From the NCBI GenBank assembly GCA_964530075.1, contig CAZGXU010000004.1, positions 1 through 63,176 on the forward strand: a DNA stretch of 63,176 nucleotides, read 5' to 3'. Within the stretch, counting starts at the first letter, position 1. Every line of letters begins with the position of its first letter. This document shows positions 1-7,371 of the stretch, piece by piece. The notes beneath the pieces are model-generated. The model searched no databases. It saw only the letters and a list, made by a program, of their open reading frames with translations, and was not told the origin of the DNA. The position numbers and the translations under genes are program-made. This DNA comes from JANQEA01 sp964530075. Lineage in GTDB: Bacteria; Bipolaricaulota; Bipolaricaulia; UBA7950; UBA9294.

Positions 1-933
1 GCACCCCGTGTAGCGGTACGTCCACACTCGCGTCCCTTCACACGTCAACGGGTCCGGGTCATCGACATACCCCACCAGTTCCGCGCTCACCGTCCGCCCG
101 CAGGTATCCGTAATGTCATCCGGTGCACCCGGATTCACGGCATCTGCTGGACAAGACACGGTGCTCGACTTATTCGCTGGCGGCGTGAAATCGCAGGAGA
201 CACATCCGCAGCTAGAGGCATAGGTAATCGTGTCTGAATACGCGCTGGAGTATTCCCACCAGCAACCAAAAAGACAGACCTCATACCTGAATTGTACTTG
301 GACGGTCTTCTCGCCGTAGCCGCTGGACAGCGTCCATGACTTCGTCGTCGCATAAGACTCCCAGCCGCTCCAAGAACCGCTGGTACCGTTCCGAAACCGC
401 ATGTCATCCGGATCGTGCCACGCGAAAAGCGGGCGATAACTTCCAGAGATGTCCAAAGTCACCGAGGGCGAGGTCGTGCAATCGTCTCCGCCATTGATGG
501 TAATGGACCCGCTCCAGCAACCGTCTGTGAAGGCCCAAGTTGCCAGGACCTCTCCGCTGACCGAAGCCTCAACCAGGTACTCGCCTTCAATCCCATCGAG
601 CACGTAGTCGTATTGGAGACCGCCCCCCGCATCCGCCACGACGGTGTCGTAAGCGGTAGGCCACGGCGCGAAGGAGCCGTCACCGGTCACCACGGAGCCG
701 TCGGGGCGGGTGACCTTGATCGTCACGCTCGCGCCGGGATCGAAGCCGCTCCCGCTGATGCAAACCGTCTCGCCCGGTGCGTAGTCCGCCTTGTCCGTCC
801 AGATGCTCGGACCGACTTGGGCGCCCACGGCCGACTCAACCCCCTGCGGCTCGACGCAGGGGGAAGCCGTCACGGCCAACCCGATACCCATCAACATGGC
901 CAGTAGAATCGGCCAGATCCTTCTCGTCTGCAT
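1..933 (-). CDS. Secreted Ig-like/HYR-like surface protein, 3' end cut by the window edge
   Basis: The frame is open from 933 to base 1 with no stop, giving 311 residues of a longer protein. Residues 1-23 form a Sec signal peptide (basic start, hydrophobic core, VTA end). An Ig-like segment follows, with IWTDKADYAPGET near residues 44-56 and a repeat of the type PDGSVVTGDG. A Cys-rich part near residues 210-311 resembles hyalin-repeat (HYR) modules. The start at 933 is preferred because AAGGAGG lies 6 nt upstream; the in-frame ATG at 939 touches that site. A c-di-GMP riboswitch lies 820 nt upstream on the same strand, so the protein may be controlled by this signal (inference). Probably extracellular or on the cell surface; the exact function is unknown. 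Confidence 0.82.
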   Translation of the reverse strand, partial: MQTRRIWPILLAMLMGIGLAVTASPCVEPQGVESAVGAQVGPSIWTDKADYAPGETVCISGSGFDPGASVTIKVTRPDGSVVTGDGSFAPWPTAYDTVVADAGGGLQYDYVLDGIEGEYLVEASVSGEVLATWAFTDGCWSGSITINGGDDCTTSPSVTLDISGSYRPLFAWHDPDDMRFRNGTSGSWSGWESYATTKSWTLSSGYGEKTVQVQFRYEVCLFGCWWEYSSAYSDTITYASSCGCVSCDFTPPANKSSTVSCPADAVNPGAPDDITDTCGRTVSAELVGYVDDPDPLTCEGTRVWTYRYTGC

Positions 934-953
934 GCGCATCCTCCTTGTGGACC

Positions 954-1097
954 TCACGCCTCGCCTACTTGTCGCCGCAACGCCAGAAGCAGGTCCTCGT
1001 TCTTGATCGGATGAAGCGAGACAAGGAGCTCCCCGAGGAGCTCTCTTCTCCCCTTGAGCCGCTGCTCGGGCAACCGCTTGCCCCGATCGCGTTTCAT
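954..1097 (-). CDS. Possible small ORF upstream of the secreted protein, 47 aa
   Basis: The ORF begins MKRDRGKRLPEQRL and ends LLLALRRQVGEA, a charged helical peptide, and stops 20 bp before the start of the secreted-protein gene. The same frame stays open for a further 31 codons upstream of this ATG without another start codon, so it may instead be the tail of a decayed gene. No clear ribosome binding site is visible. I do not recognise the sequence. It is listed because the amino-acid pattern looks more protein-like than the neighbouring frames. Confidence 0.25.
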   Translation of the reverse strand: MKRDRGKRLPEQRLKGRRELLGELLVSLHPIKNEDLLLALRRQVGEA

Positions 1098-1752
1098 CCA
1101 ACGTTTTCGCCTGCATCGCTTCTCGCCCAGCCTTTCGTCGACCGCCGGCGACCGATGCGATCCCCCGTTCGGTCACGTCTCGAACCGTGCCCGCGCCGGA
1201 ACCCGCTTCGATGCCTCTTCCGGGACCGATGGCTGAAATGCAGGAGACATGCGCCCTGTCTGAAGACACCCCGTCCGAGGCAGAATCGGAATGGAGAGGG
1301 GTACGCAAGCACGAGTACCTGTGTTTCCGCGGGAACGGCATCACCGGGCTCACTGAGCGTACCTCTTCCCTTCTACCTCCGGCCTTGCACCTTCCTCGCC
1401 GGCTGAGCGAATCGCCGCGGCATCGTCCGAGATCGGGGAGCTATCCTCCCTCTTCCGCCCCTGCCAGCTTGCCAACACATCCCCAAAGGAGCTTGTCGGG
1501 AAACGCGGTCCGCCGAAGCTCCAGAGCCTCGGCCAGGCCCCCTTCCGAGGAGGACGCCCAGACGGCGTGCCCCCTCGAGGCATTCCTCAATGGTGGGAAA
1601 AGGAACGGCAAAGCAGCACTTGCGCTCCCTCTGGGACTTCCGATCGTCGGTGGGTCGATGAGGATTCGCATCCCCTTCGGTCACGTACGTCGTAACCTGC
1701 ACCGGGCCTCCCTTGCTCCAGCTCGGGAAACAAAAGCGCCGAGCTGCTCTGC
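1098..1752 (-). other. Stretch without an intact gene between riboswitch and secreted protein
   Basis: All frames here are short or low in quality. On the minus strand the frame beginning with GTG at 1702 (after GGGAGG) starts plausibly, with PFPTIEECLEGARRLGVLL inside, but then turns into arginine-rich noise. Other frames continue with pieces such as GGLAEALELRRTAFPDKLL and DVLASWQGRKREDSS. This would fit a frameshifted, decaying gene that once followed the riboswitch, but I cannot assign a family. The stretch may equally be a long untranslated leader. Confidence 0.35.
1300..1363. other. 64-nt segment closed by a perfect 7-bp stem
   Basis: GGTACGC (1300-1306) pairs perfectly with GCGTACC (1357-1363), and smaller inverted repeats lie inside. 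It sits in the transcribed gap between the riboswitch and the secreted protein. I could not match it to a known riboswitch class. It could be a structured leader element or chance. Confidence 0.25.
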
Positions 1753-1838
1753 GCCCTGGCAGCCCGGCTGCCTGTCCCCCTCTACAAGGCCCGAGGCTTT
1801 GCGCCCCCATCTCTCGATGTGTTTGCCCTTCTCAGGAC
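1753..1838 (-). promoter_or_regulatory. Cyclic di-GMP-I (GEMM-I) riboswitch aptamer
   Basis: Read on the minus strand the element has every hallmark of the GEMM-I aptamer in order. P1 is GUCCU pairing with AGGGC. The conserved GGGCAAAC follows. P2 is CAUC-GAGA-GAUG with a GNRA tetraloop. Then comes the signature GGGGCGCAAAGCC with its tetraloop receptor, then GGGCCU. P3 is GGCAGCCGGGCUGCC. The order and spacing match the Vibrio Vc2 aptamer closely. A strong promoter lies just upstream (1857-1885). Immediately downstream an 8-bp stem (CAGCTCGG/CCGAGCTG) and a GGGAGG site may form the expression platform. The ligand assignment rests on family knowledge. Confidence 0.93.
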
Positions 1839-1856
1839 GTACGACTACGCAAAATG

Positions 1857-1885
1857 AATATACACGGTCACGGGCTGCACGTCAA
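1857..1885 (-). promoter_or_regulatory. Sigma-70-type promoter of the riboswitch transcript
   Basis: Minus strand TTGACG, 17-bp spacer, TATATT. The predicted start near 1850 is about a dozen bases before the riboswitch P1 strand, the expected arrangement for a riboswitch leader. Confidence 0.78.
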
Positions 1886-2034
1886 GGGGTTTGGTGGACC
1901 GTTGATATATAGCGTATCCGATTGCAGGTGGATCTATCCGCTAAAGCTGGACGGTGGCGGGACGCCGAATAGGCACGAGACGCAGGTTCCGCACGCCGGG
2001 CGGCGGAGAAGGCTCGTCCATCCACCGGTCAGGC

Positions 2035-2817
2035 TCACTCCGAGGCCGCTCCGTACGCGATCGGCACCGATCCCGGGAATACCGGCTGGTCGTATCGATA
2101 CCCGGCGGTCCATGCCAACGAGCTGCGCGAGGGCGATTCGCGTTCGTTCCGCCAGCAGATCGTTCCGGTGAACGCCCAGAAGCATTCTCCAACTTCCGGC
2201 GAGGAGCCGTCCGCGACCGTTCGCCGCGGCCTGATGCTCTCAAGGCCTTCGGATGGACTTGCGACACTCACGCATTCGAGGAAGGGGATCGCCGGACACG
2301 CGGTTTGCGCGTCGTAGTCCTCGGAAACGACTCGCCCGGTCACGAGGTCGAACCCTTCGACCCGCCCGACGATGAGAAGGACGTCTTGCCCCCGGAAGAT
2401 GGCCTTCCGCAGTCGGAGCCTTCGGAATTCGTAGGCGTGGCGTTCCCTGTCGTTGCCGGGCAGGACAAGGCCGTCGAGATGCGTCACGGGATGCCAGCCG
2501 AGCGCGGAGGCCCGTTCGGTGGTGTCGATGTGAAACTGTTCGTGTTCGGTGCCTCCTGTCAGGACGATCCCGTCCAGTTTCGTGACGTAGGCCACCCCCG
2601 AGGTGTCCTCATGCATCCGGAGTTCGGAGACGTAGACCAGGACGATTCCGCTTGTTCCCGTGTCCACGTAGAGAGCCGCCCCTTTGATGTCGTCCACCGT
2701 CGCGATCTCTCCGCCGACGAGTCGCAACTCCGGCGGGTCGTCCAGCCGGGGCAACTCCAGCAACAGCGTGAGAAGGACAGCAAGGATCAGGATGGTCTCG
2801 ACACGGATCTTGAACAC
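2035..2817 (-). CDS. Membrane-anchored or exported hypothetical protein, 260 aa
   Basis: The GTG start at 2817 follows GGTGATC, a perfect match to the core of the anti-Shine-Dalgarno. Residues 6-22 form one hydrophobic segment (ILILAVLLTLLLELP) that can serve as a signal anchor. The rest is soluble, rich in beta-prone stretches such as GIVLVYVSELRMHED. I recognise no family and no catalytic motif. The gene is divergent from glnA. Coding quality and the translation signal make it a real gene, but its job is unknown. Confidence 0.72.
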   Translation of the reverse strand: MFKIRVETILILAVLLTLLLELPRLDDPPELRLVGGEIATVDDIKGAALYVDTGTSGIVLVYVSELRMHEDTSGVAYVTKLDGIVLTGGTEHEQFHIDTTERASALGWHPVTHLDGLVLPGNDRERHAYEFRRLRLRKAIFRGQDVLLIVGRVEGFDLVTGRVVSEDYDAQTACPAIPFLECVSVASPSEGLESIRPRRTVADGSSPEVGECFWAFTGTICWRNERESPSRSSLAWTAGYRYDQPVFPGSVPIAYGAASE

Positions 2818-2993
2818 CCGCGATCACCGACGCAACTCTAGACGCGCGGAGGCGAGACCTGCGGGCTGGGGGTCACGCGACGCCCGGTCATCGGTCGCCG
2901 GCACGGAGGACAGGATCTCCTCGACGGCGATGCAGCGCGCCGAAACCGGCGACCCCGGGAAGCTCCTGCCGACAAGCGGGACGATGCGTCACC

Positions 2994-3022
2994 TTGTCCG
3001 CCGGTCATCCGCGGTCTACACT
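2994..3022 (+). promoter_or_regulatory. glnA promoter
   Basis: TTGTCC, 17-bp spacer, TACACT, about 30 nt upstream of the AGGAGG of glnA. No obvious repressor palindrome is seen over it. Confidence 0.6.
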
Positions 3023-3057
3023 CGCCGGAAACCACGCGGTCATGCAGGAGGTGAACC

Positions 3058-4380
3058 ATGACGGACACGACGATCGACGGTCTGCTGCGCAGGGTGAAGG
3101 AAGAACAGGTGCAATTCGTCCAGCTGTGGTTCACCGATCTGCTGGGGAACCTCAAGAGCATCGAGATCCCGGCCGCCGCGGTCGACGCCGCGCTCGCGGA
3201 GGGGATCGGATTCGACGGCTCGTCGATTCACGGGTTCGCACGGATCGACGAGAGCGACATGATCGCGCGTCCCGACCCCGGCACGTTCGCCGTTCTCCCC
3301 TGGGAAAGGACCGTCGCGCGGGTGATCTGCGACGTCGTCAGACCCGGCGGAGAACCGTACGACGGGGACCCCCGCTGGGCCCTGAAGCGGGCATCGGAGA
3401 GGGCCGCTTCCCTCGATCTGACGATGACCGTCGGACCGGAACTCGAGTACTTCTATCTCAAGTCGCACGACGAGGCCGACGGGCTCGATGCCGCCGGGTA
3501 CTTCGACCTTTCCCCGCCCGACGTCGCCTCCGAGATCCGCCGCGACACCGTCCTCGCCATCGAAGCGATGGGGATCGACGTCGAAGCGGCGCACCACGAG
3601 GTCGCCCCGAGTCAGGAGGAGATCGACCTCCGCCACTGCGAGGCGCTCCGGATGGCCGATCACCTGATGACGTGCCGCTACGTCATCAAGGAGATCGCGC
3701 GGCGAAACGGGGTCCACGCGACGTTCATGCCGAAACCGTTCCAGGGGCAGAACGGTTCCGGCCTGCATACCCACCAATCGCTCGCCCACGCCGACGGACG
3801 GAACGCGTTCTTCGATCCGGAGGATCCGCTTCATCTGTCCGCGATCGCCCGTGGGTACATCGCCGGGATCATCCACCACGCGAAGGAGTTGATCGGGGTC
3901 TGCGCGCAGTGGGTCAACTCGTTCAAGCGCCTCGTCCCCGGCTACGAGGCTCCGGTCTACATCACGTGGGCGCGGCACAATCGGAGCAACATGATCCGCA
4001 TCCCGATGTATCAGCCGGGGAAGGAGGCGGCGACACGGATCGAGTTCCGCGCGCCGGACTCGGCGTGCAACCCGTACCTCGCGTTCGCCGTGATGCTCCA
4101 CGCCGGCCTGGAGGGGATCGAACGGAAGTACCCCCTCCCGGAACCGGCCGAGGTCGACGTCTACGCGCTGAGCGACGAGGAACGGGCAGAACGATCGATC
4201 GAGTCGCTCCCCGGCAGCCTGAACGAGGCGATCGCAGCGATGGAAGGGAGCAAGCTCGTCCGGACGGCCCTCGGAGACCACATCTTCGAGAAGTTCATCG
4301 AGAACAAACGGATCGAATGGGACGCGTACCGGTCGCAGGTCCACCGGTACGAGGTCGAGCGATACCTCCCCGTGCTATAG
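3058..4380 (+). CDS. glnA: Glutamine synthetase type I (alpha form)
   Basis: Makes glutamine from glutamate, ammonia and ATP in the cytoplasm. All signature blocks are present: GFDGSSIHGF near residue 57 (beta-grasp domain), GPELEYF near 129, AHHEVAPSQEEID near 181, the ATP-binding KPFQGQNGSGLHTHQS near 224-239, the latch around VNSFKRLVPGYEAP, and RIEFRAPDSACNPYLAF near 329. At 440 residues it has the length of the GSI-alpha subclass. The adenylylation-site region reads VYALSDEE instead of the usual YDLPPEE, so control by GlnE is unlikely and feedback inhibition more likely (family knowledge). AGGAGG lies 6 nt before the ATG. Confidence 0.97.
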   Translation: MTDTTIDGLLRRVKEEQVQFVQLWFTDLLGNLKSIEIPAAAVDAALAEGIGFDGSSIHGFARIDESDMIARPDPGTFAVLPWERTVARVICDVVRPGGEPYDGDPRWALKRASERAASLDLTMTVGPELEYFYLKSHDEADGLDAAGYFDLSPPDVASEIRRDTVLAIEAMGIDVEAAHHEVAPSQEEIDLRHCEALRMADHLMTCRYVIKEIARRNGVHATFMPKPFQGQNGSGLHTHQSLAHADGRNAFFDPEDPLHLSAIARGYIAGIIHHAKELIGVCAQWVNSFKRLVPGYEAPVYITWARHNRSNMIRIPMYQPGKEAATRIEFRAPDSACNPYLAFAVMLHAGLEGIERKYPLPEPAEVDVYALSDEERAERSIESLPGSLNEAIAAMEGSKLVRTALGDHIFEKFIENKRIEWDAYRSQVHRYEVERYLPVL

Positions 4381-4415
4381 ACGCTGAAACCGGTCGACGT
4401 GGATCCGATACAAGG

Positions 4416-4440
4416 GCGCGCGGCCACACCGGCCGCGCGC
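4416..4440. terminator. GC-rich hairpin between convergent glnA and cspA
   Basis: GCGCGCGGCC, loop ACACC, GGCCGCGCGC: a perfect 10-bp stem centred between two convergent genes. No T-tract follows on either strand, so it is an atypical two-way terminator or mRNA 3'-end stabiliser. Confidence 0.55.
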
Positions 4441-4465
4441 TCCCACGCTCCGACCCACGCGCAAC

Positions 4466-4681
4466 CTAGAGGGCTACGACGTCCTGCGCCTGGAGCCCCT
4501 TTTCTCCTTGGGCGACAACGAATTCCACCTGCTGTCCGTCCTCGAGGGACCGGTATCCTTCGCCACGAATCGAGGTGAAATGCACGAAGATGTCGTCACC
4601 GTTCTCGCGCGTGATGAAGCCGTAGCCCTTCGTGTCGTTGAACCACTTGACGGTCCCGACTTCGCGATCCGCCACCGGCAT
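4466..4681 (-). CDS. cspA: Cold shock-domain protein
   Basis: A 71-residue single-stranded nucleic acid binding protein with the five-strand OB fold. RNP1 is KGYGFI near residue 18 and RNP2 is DIFVHFTSI near residue 30. The N-terminus GTVKWFND and the end GLQAQDVVAL are typical. AAGGAGG lies 3 nt before the ATG. A near-consensus promoter about 100 nt upstream leaves a long leader, as known for cspA mRNAs whose leader controls stability and translation in the cold. Confidence 0.96.
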   Translation of the reverse strand: MPVADREVGTVKWFNDTKGYGFITRENGDDIFVHFTSIRGEGYRSLEDGQQVEFVVAQGEKGLQAQDVVAL

Positions 4682-4787
4682 CGTCCTCCTTATTGCTGGA
4701 AAAACTCATCGTTGCAATGCGCTTGCGCGGAGGCGATCGGAACCGCGTTCCATCGAAAACCCACTGCCGACCTCCAACAACGTTTGG

Positions 4788-4816
4788 AATGTATCGGCGC
4801 CCAGAACGCGTGTCAA
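4788..4816 (-). promoter_or_regulatory. Strong cspA promoter with long 5' leader
   Basis: Minus strand TTGACA (perfect), 17-bp spacer, TACATT. Transcription would begin near 4781, leaving about 100 nt of untranslated leader before the cspA start at 4681. Confidence 0.8.
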
Positions 4817-4962
4817 GAGGCCGCGACGTCGGTCGCGGAGCGTGGACGTTGCGCGCACGAGACGAGGCCGTCGGACGCCCTTGCTGAGTCGGACTCCCAG
4901 GGCAAGCGAGGTGCGATGCGACGGGATCTGCCCAGTGCGCGACGCGGGTCGTCGATCCCCGG

Positions 4963-5538
4963 TCACCGCGCGATCGATCGCCAGACCCGCTCCGCGACCT
5001 CGGGGACGGTCCCCTCGGCGCTGACGACGATCGCGGCCGCGTCGGGGGCCACACCGTTCATCCGGTCGGCCTGTCGTTCGCGGCCGCCCGAGCGAAGCCG
5101 GTTCCGGCGCGTCTCGTCGGAGGCCTCCAGCCAGAGGACCGCCTCGAAGATCGATCGATCGACGTGCGGGGAGCTCGCCAGGAGCGCCCCCTCGACGAAC
5201 AGGAACTCGATCCCGCGTTCCTCCGCGCTCCGGACGAGCTCGCCCAGTCGCGCCGTCACGGCGGGATGAACGATCGCCGCGAGGTCCCGCCGCGCCGCGG
5301 CGTCCGAGAGGGAGAAGCGGGCCAGCCTCTCGCGATCGATCCGGCCGTCGTCCGACAGGATCCCCAGACCGAACCGCGCGACGAGGCGGTCGTACGTCGC
5401 CGTCCCGGGAACGTACGTCTCCCAGGCCACGCGGTCGAGGTCGATCGCCTCGACCCCGGGCCTTCCGGCGAGCACCCGCGCCACGGCGCTTTTCCCGCAT
5501 CCCGGCCGGCCGGCCAATCCGATCACTCGCGTCGTCAT
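4963..5538 (-). CDS. coaE: Dephospho-CoA kinase
   Basis: Last step of coenzyme A synthesis: phosphorylates the 3'-hydroxyl of dephospho-CoA. P-loop GRPGCGKS at residues 10-17 after the VIGLAG strand, the DLDRVAWE motif near 36, and VHPAV near 93, all typical of CoaE. The start at 5538 (MTTRVIGLAG) gives 191 residues, the usual length; a longer frame begins upstream at 5574 with a non-ATG codon and adds no conserved sequence. Divergent from the methyltransferase gene. Confidence 0.9.
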   Translation of the reverse strand: MTTRVIGLAGRPGCGKSAVARVLAGRPGVEAIDLDRVAWETYVPGTATYDRLVARFGLGILSDDGRIDRERLARFSLSDAAARRDLAAIVHPAVTARLGELVRSAEERGIEFLFVEGALLASSPHVDRSIFEAVLWLEASDETRRNRLRSGGRERQADRMNGVAPDAAAIVVSAEGTVPEVAERVWRSIAR

Positions 5539-5576
5539 GGACCAGACGGTAGTCCCCGACCGCGGCGCGGACAAGC

Positions 5577-5605
5577 TTGTGGGCCGTCCTTCGATTCTCT
5601 ACGCT
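5577..5605 (+). promoter_or_regulatory. Possible promoter of the methyltransferase gene
   Basis: TTGTGG, 17-bp spacer, TACGCT in the 89-bp gap between divergent coaE and the methyltransferase gene. Weak -35, moderate -10. Confidence 0.35.
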
Positions 5606-5627
5606 ACGGATGGGGAGGAGGGCAACG

Positions 5628-6476
5628 ATGAGCGAGATCGTGAGGCGGTACTACGACGAGCGGGTCGACGCCGAATGGGAGCGGTTGGAGAGCCCGTACC
5701 GTCGGTTCGAGCTCCTCAGCACGATGCGGTTGATCGACGAGTACTTCCCGAAGGCCGGTCGCGTCGCCGACATCGGGGGCGGCCCGGGCCGATACGCCGT
5801 CGAGCTCCTTCGGTCCGGCTACCGCGTCACGCTCGTCGACCTGTCCGCGAAGGCCGTCGCCTTCGCGCGCGAAAGGCTCGAGGAAGAGAACCTCCGTGCC
5901 GAGGGGGTTCACTGCGCCGACGCGCGCGATCTCTCCGATCTCGGGACGTCGAGCTTCGACGCGGCCCTCCACCTCGGCCCGATGTATCACATCGTTTCGG
6001 CCGACGATCGGAAGGTCGCGCTGCGCGAGCTTCACCGGATCCTGAAGCCCGGCGCGCCGGCGATCGTCGGGTTCATCAATCCGTGGGGGGTCCTCCGCTC
6101 GGGCCTGACCGAGTTCCCCGACCTCTACGCGGACTACGACGTGGTGAAGCGGCTGGCCGACACGTACTTCCAGGAAGGGGAGCAGCGGGCGTTCACCGAG
6201 GCCGCGTTCATCACGCCGCCTCGGGCGTTGCGCGAGCTCCGGGACGCGGGGTTCGCCGTCGTGACGCGCGCCGGGGTCGAGGGATTCGCCTCCGGGGCGC
6301 TCGGGCCGGTCACCGAAATCGCCAAAGCCTCCCCCTCGGCGTACGAGACGATCCGCCGTCTCGTCGACGAGACGTGTGAACTCCCCGCCTACCGAGATTG
6401 CACCGAACATCTTCACGTCGTCGTCCGCTGCCTGAAGGAGCCCGCACGCCCCTCGCTTCGGGCCGACCCCGGTTGA
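5628..6476 (+). CDS. Class I SAM-dependent methyltransferase
   Basis: A 282-residue Rossmann methyltransferase. Motif I is VADIGGGPGRYAVEL at residues 46-60, followed by VTLVDLSAKAVAFAR (motif II) and the motif IV-like HLGPMYHIV. The C-terminal half has FINPWGVLRSGLTEFPDL and probably forms the substrate lid. The substrate is not predictable from sequence. The ATG at 5628 follows GGAGGAGGGCAACG; an upstream in-frame start at 5577 lies in the promoter and was rejected. Confidence 0.88.
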   Translation: MSEIVRRYYDERVDAEWERLESPYRRFELLSTMRLIDEYFPKAGRVADIGGGPGRYAVELLRSGYRVTLVDLSAKAVAFARERLEEENLRAEGVHCADARDLSDLGTSSFDAALHLGPMYHIVSADDRKVALRELHRILKPGAPAIVGFINPWGVLRSGLTEFPDLYADYDVVKRLADTYFQEGEQRAFTEAAFITPPRALRELRDAGFAVVTRAGVEGFASGALGPVTEIAKASPSAYETIRRLVDETCELPAYRDCTEHLHVVVRCLKEPARPSLRADPG

Positions 6477-6520
6477 AACCCGCGTCGCTCGGGCGGTGTA
6501 CATGGCGCGAGGTGATCAAG

Positions 6521-7261
6521 ATGAAAAGCCACGCGACTCGCATAGGAATCCTTCTCGTCATCGGGCTGGTCACTGCGTCGGGCCTCGCCCTGGGTCAAGG
6601 GACCGCCGCCCCGCTCGGCATCATCCCTCAACCCACGCCTCAGCCGTTGACGGTCAACATCTGGACGGACAAGCCGAGCTACATGGTCGGAGAGACGCTG
6701 ACGATCTTCTTCTCCGTGAATCGGGCGGCCTTTATCTACATCTACGACATCCAGCCGGACGGAATCGTGCGGCTGATCTTCCCGAACGCCTACTCGCAGG
6801 GGAACTTCGTCTCCGCCGGGACGCACTCGCTCCCGGACGGGCTGTACAAGTTCACCGTCACGCCGCCGACGGGGACGGAGAACCTGCAGATCTTCGCCAG
6901 CCCGACCAACCTGGGATTGTCGCCTTCGTACTTCGCAGAGCCGTTCCCGATGGCCGGCCCGAACCCGGGATCGGCGTCGAGCCAGATCCAGGCCCAGATC
7001 ATGGGCATCGTACCGGAGCCGGCCTGGGCCACGGGTTGGACGTCGCTCACGATTTACCCGCAGAGCTACGTCTACTCCCCGCCGAGCTACTACCCGTTCC
7101 CACCGTTCTATCCCCCGTTCTTCGGGTACCCGGGCGGAACGTGGTACTACGAAGGCGGCGAGTGGCACTTCGGCGTCCCGAGCAGTGGGTGGTACTGGTA
7201 CTTCGGCTCCGACGGCCAGTGGCACTTCCGGATCGTCATCCACTTCGGAGGGAGCGACTGA
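6521..7261 (+). CDS. Secreted DUF4384-type protein with aromatic, Pro-rich tail
   Basis: Signal peptide at residues 1-26 (ILLVIGLVTASGLALG). A beta-sandwich DUF4384-like domain follows, with IWTDKPSYMVGETLTIFFSV near residue 47, IYIYDIQPDGIVRLIFPN and the end LQIFASPTNL. The C-terminal 60 residues are unusual: runs of Pro, Tyr and Trp (YYPFPPFYPPFFGYPGG) and two GEWHF/GQWHF-type motifs. The IWTDK-Y-GET block is shared with the secreted protein at 1-933. The start is supported by GAGGTGATC 3 nt upstream. An intrinsic terminator follows. Confidence 0.85.
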   Translation: MKSHATRIGILLVIGLVTASGLALGQGTAAPLGIIPQPTPQPLTVNIWTDKPSYMVGETLTIFFSVNRAAFIYIYDIQPDGIVRLIFPNAYSQGNFVSAGTHSLPDGLYKFTVTPPTGTENLQIFASPTNLGLSPSYFAEPFPMAGPNPGSASSQIQAQIMGIVPEPAWATGWTSLTIYPQSYVYSPPSYYPFPPFYPPFFGYPGGTWYYEGGEWHFGVPSSGWYWYFGSDGQWHFRIVIHFGGSD

Positions 7262-7296
7262 CCTCCGAGGCCTCTGCCTTCTCGGCATCGACGGTC

Positions 7297-7328
7297 GGGG
7301 ACCGGTGATCCGCCGGTCCCCTTCGTTT
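7297..7328 (+). terminator. Intrinsic terminator after the DUF4384 gene
   Basis: GGGGACCGG, 7-nt loop, CCGGTCCCC, then TTCGTTT: a 9-bp GC stem with a short T-rich tail, 35 bp after the stop codon. Confidence 0.75.
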
Positions 7329-7371
7329 GGGCCTGCGTCCGCTGATCTCGGGTCGAGGCGACCGATCCGGC

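Noticed and set aside
1300..1363. Second riboswitch (cobalamin or c-di-GMP-II) downstream of the GEMM aptamer
   Set aside because: A closing stem and CGCGGAAACA are present, but the other conserved blocks of those classes are missing.
1098..1752. Self-splicing group I intron after the riboswitch, as in Clostridioides difficile
   Set aside because: No recognisable P, Q, R and S core elements were found.
1187..1912. A 241-codon plus-strand frame in the gap at the left end
   Set aside because: It reads through the c-di-GMP riboswitch and promoter of the other strand and is low-complexity (Pro, Ser, Arg); no ribosome site or motif.
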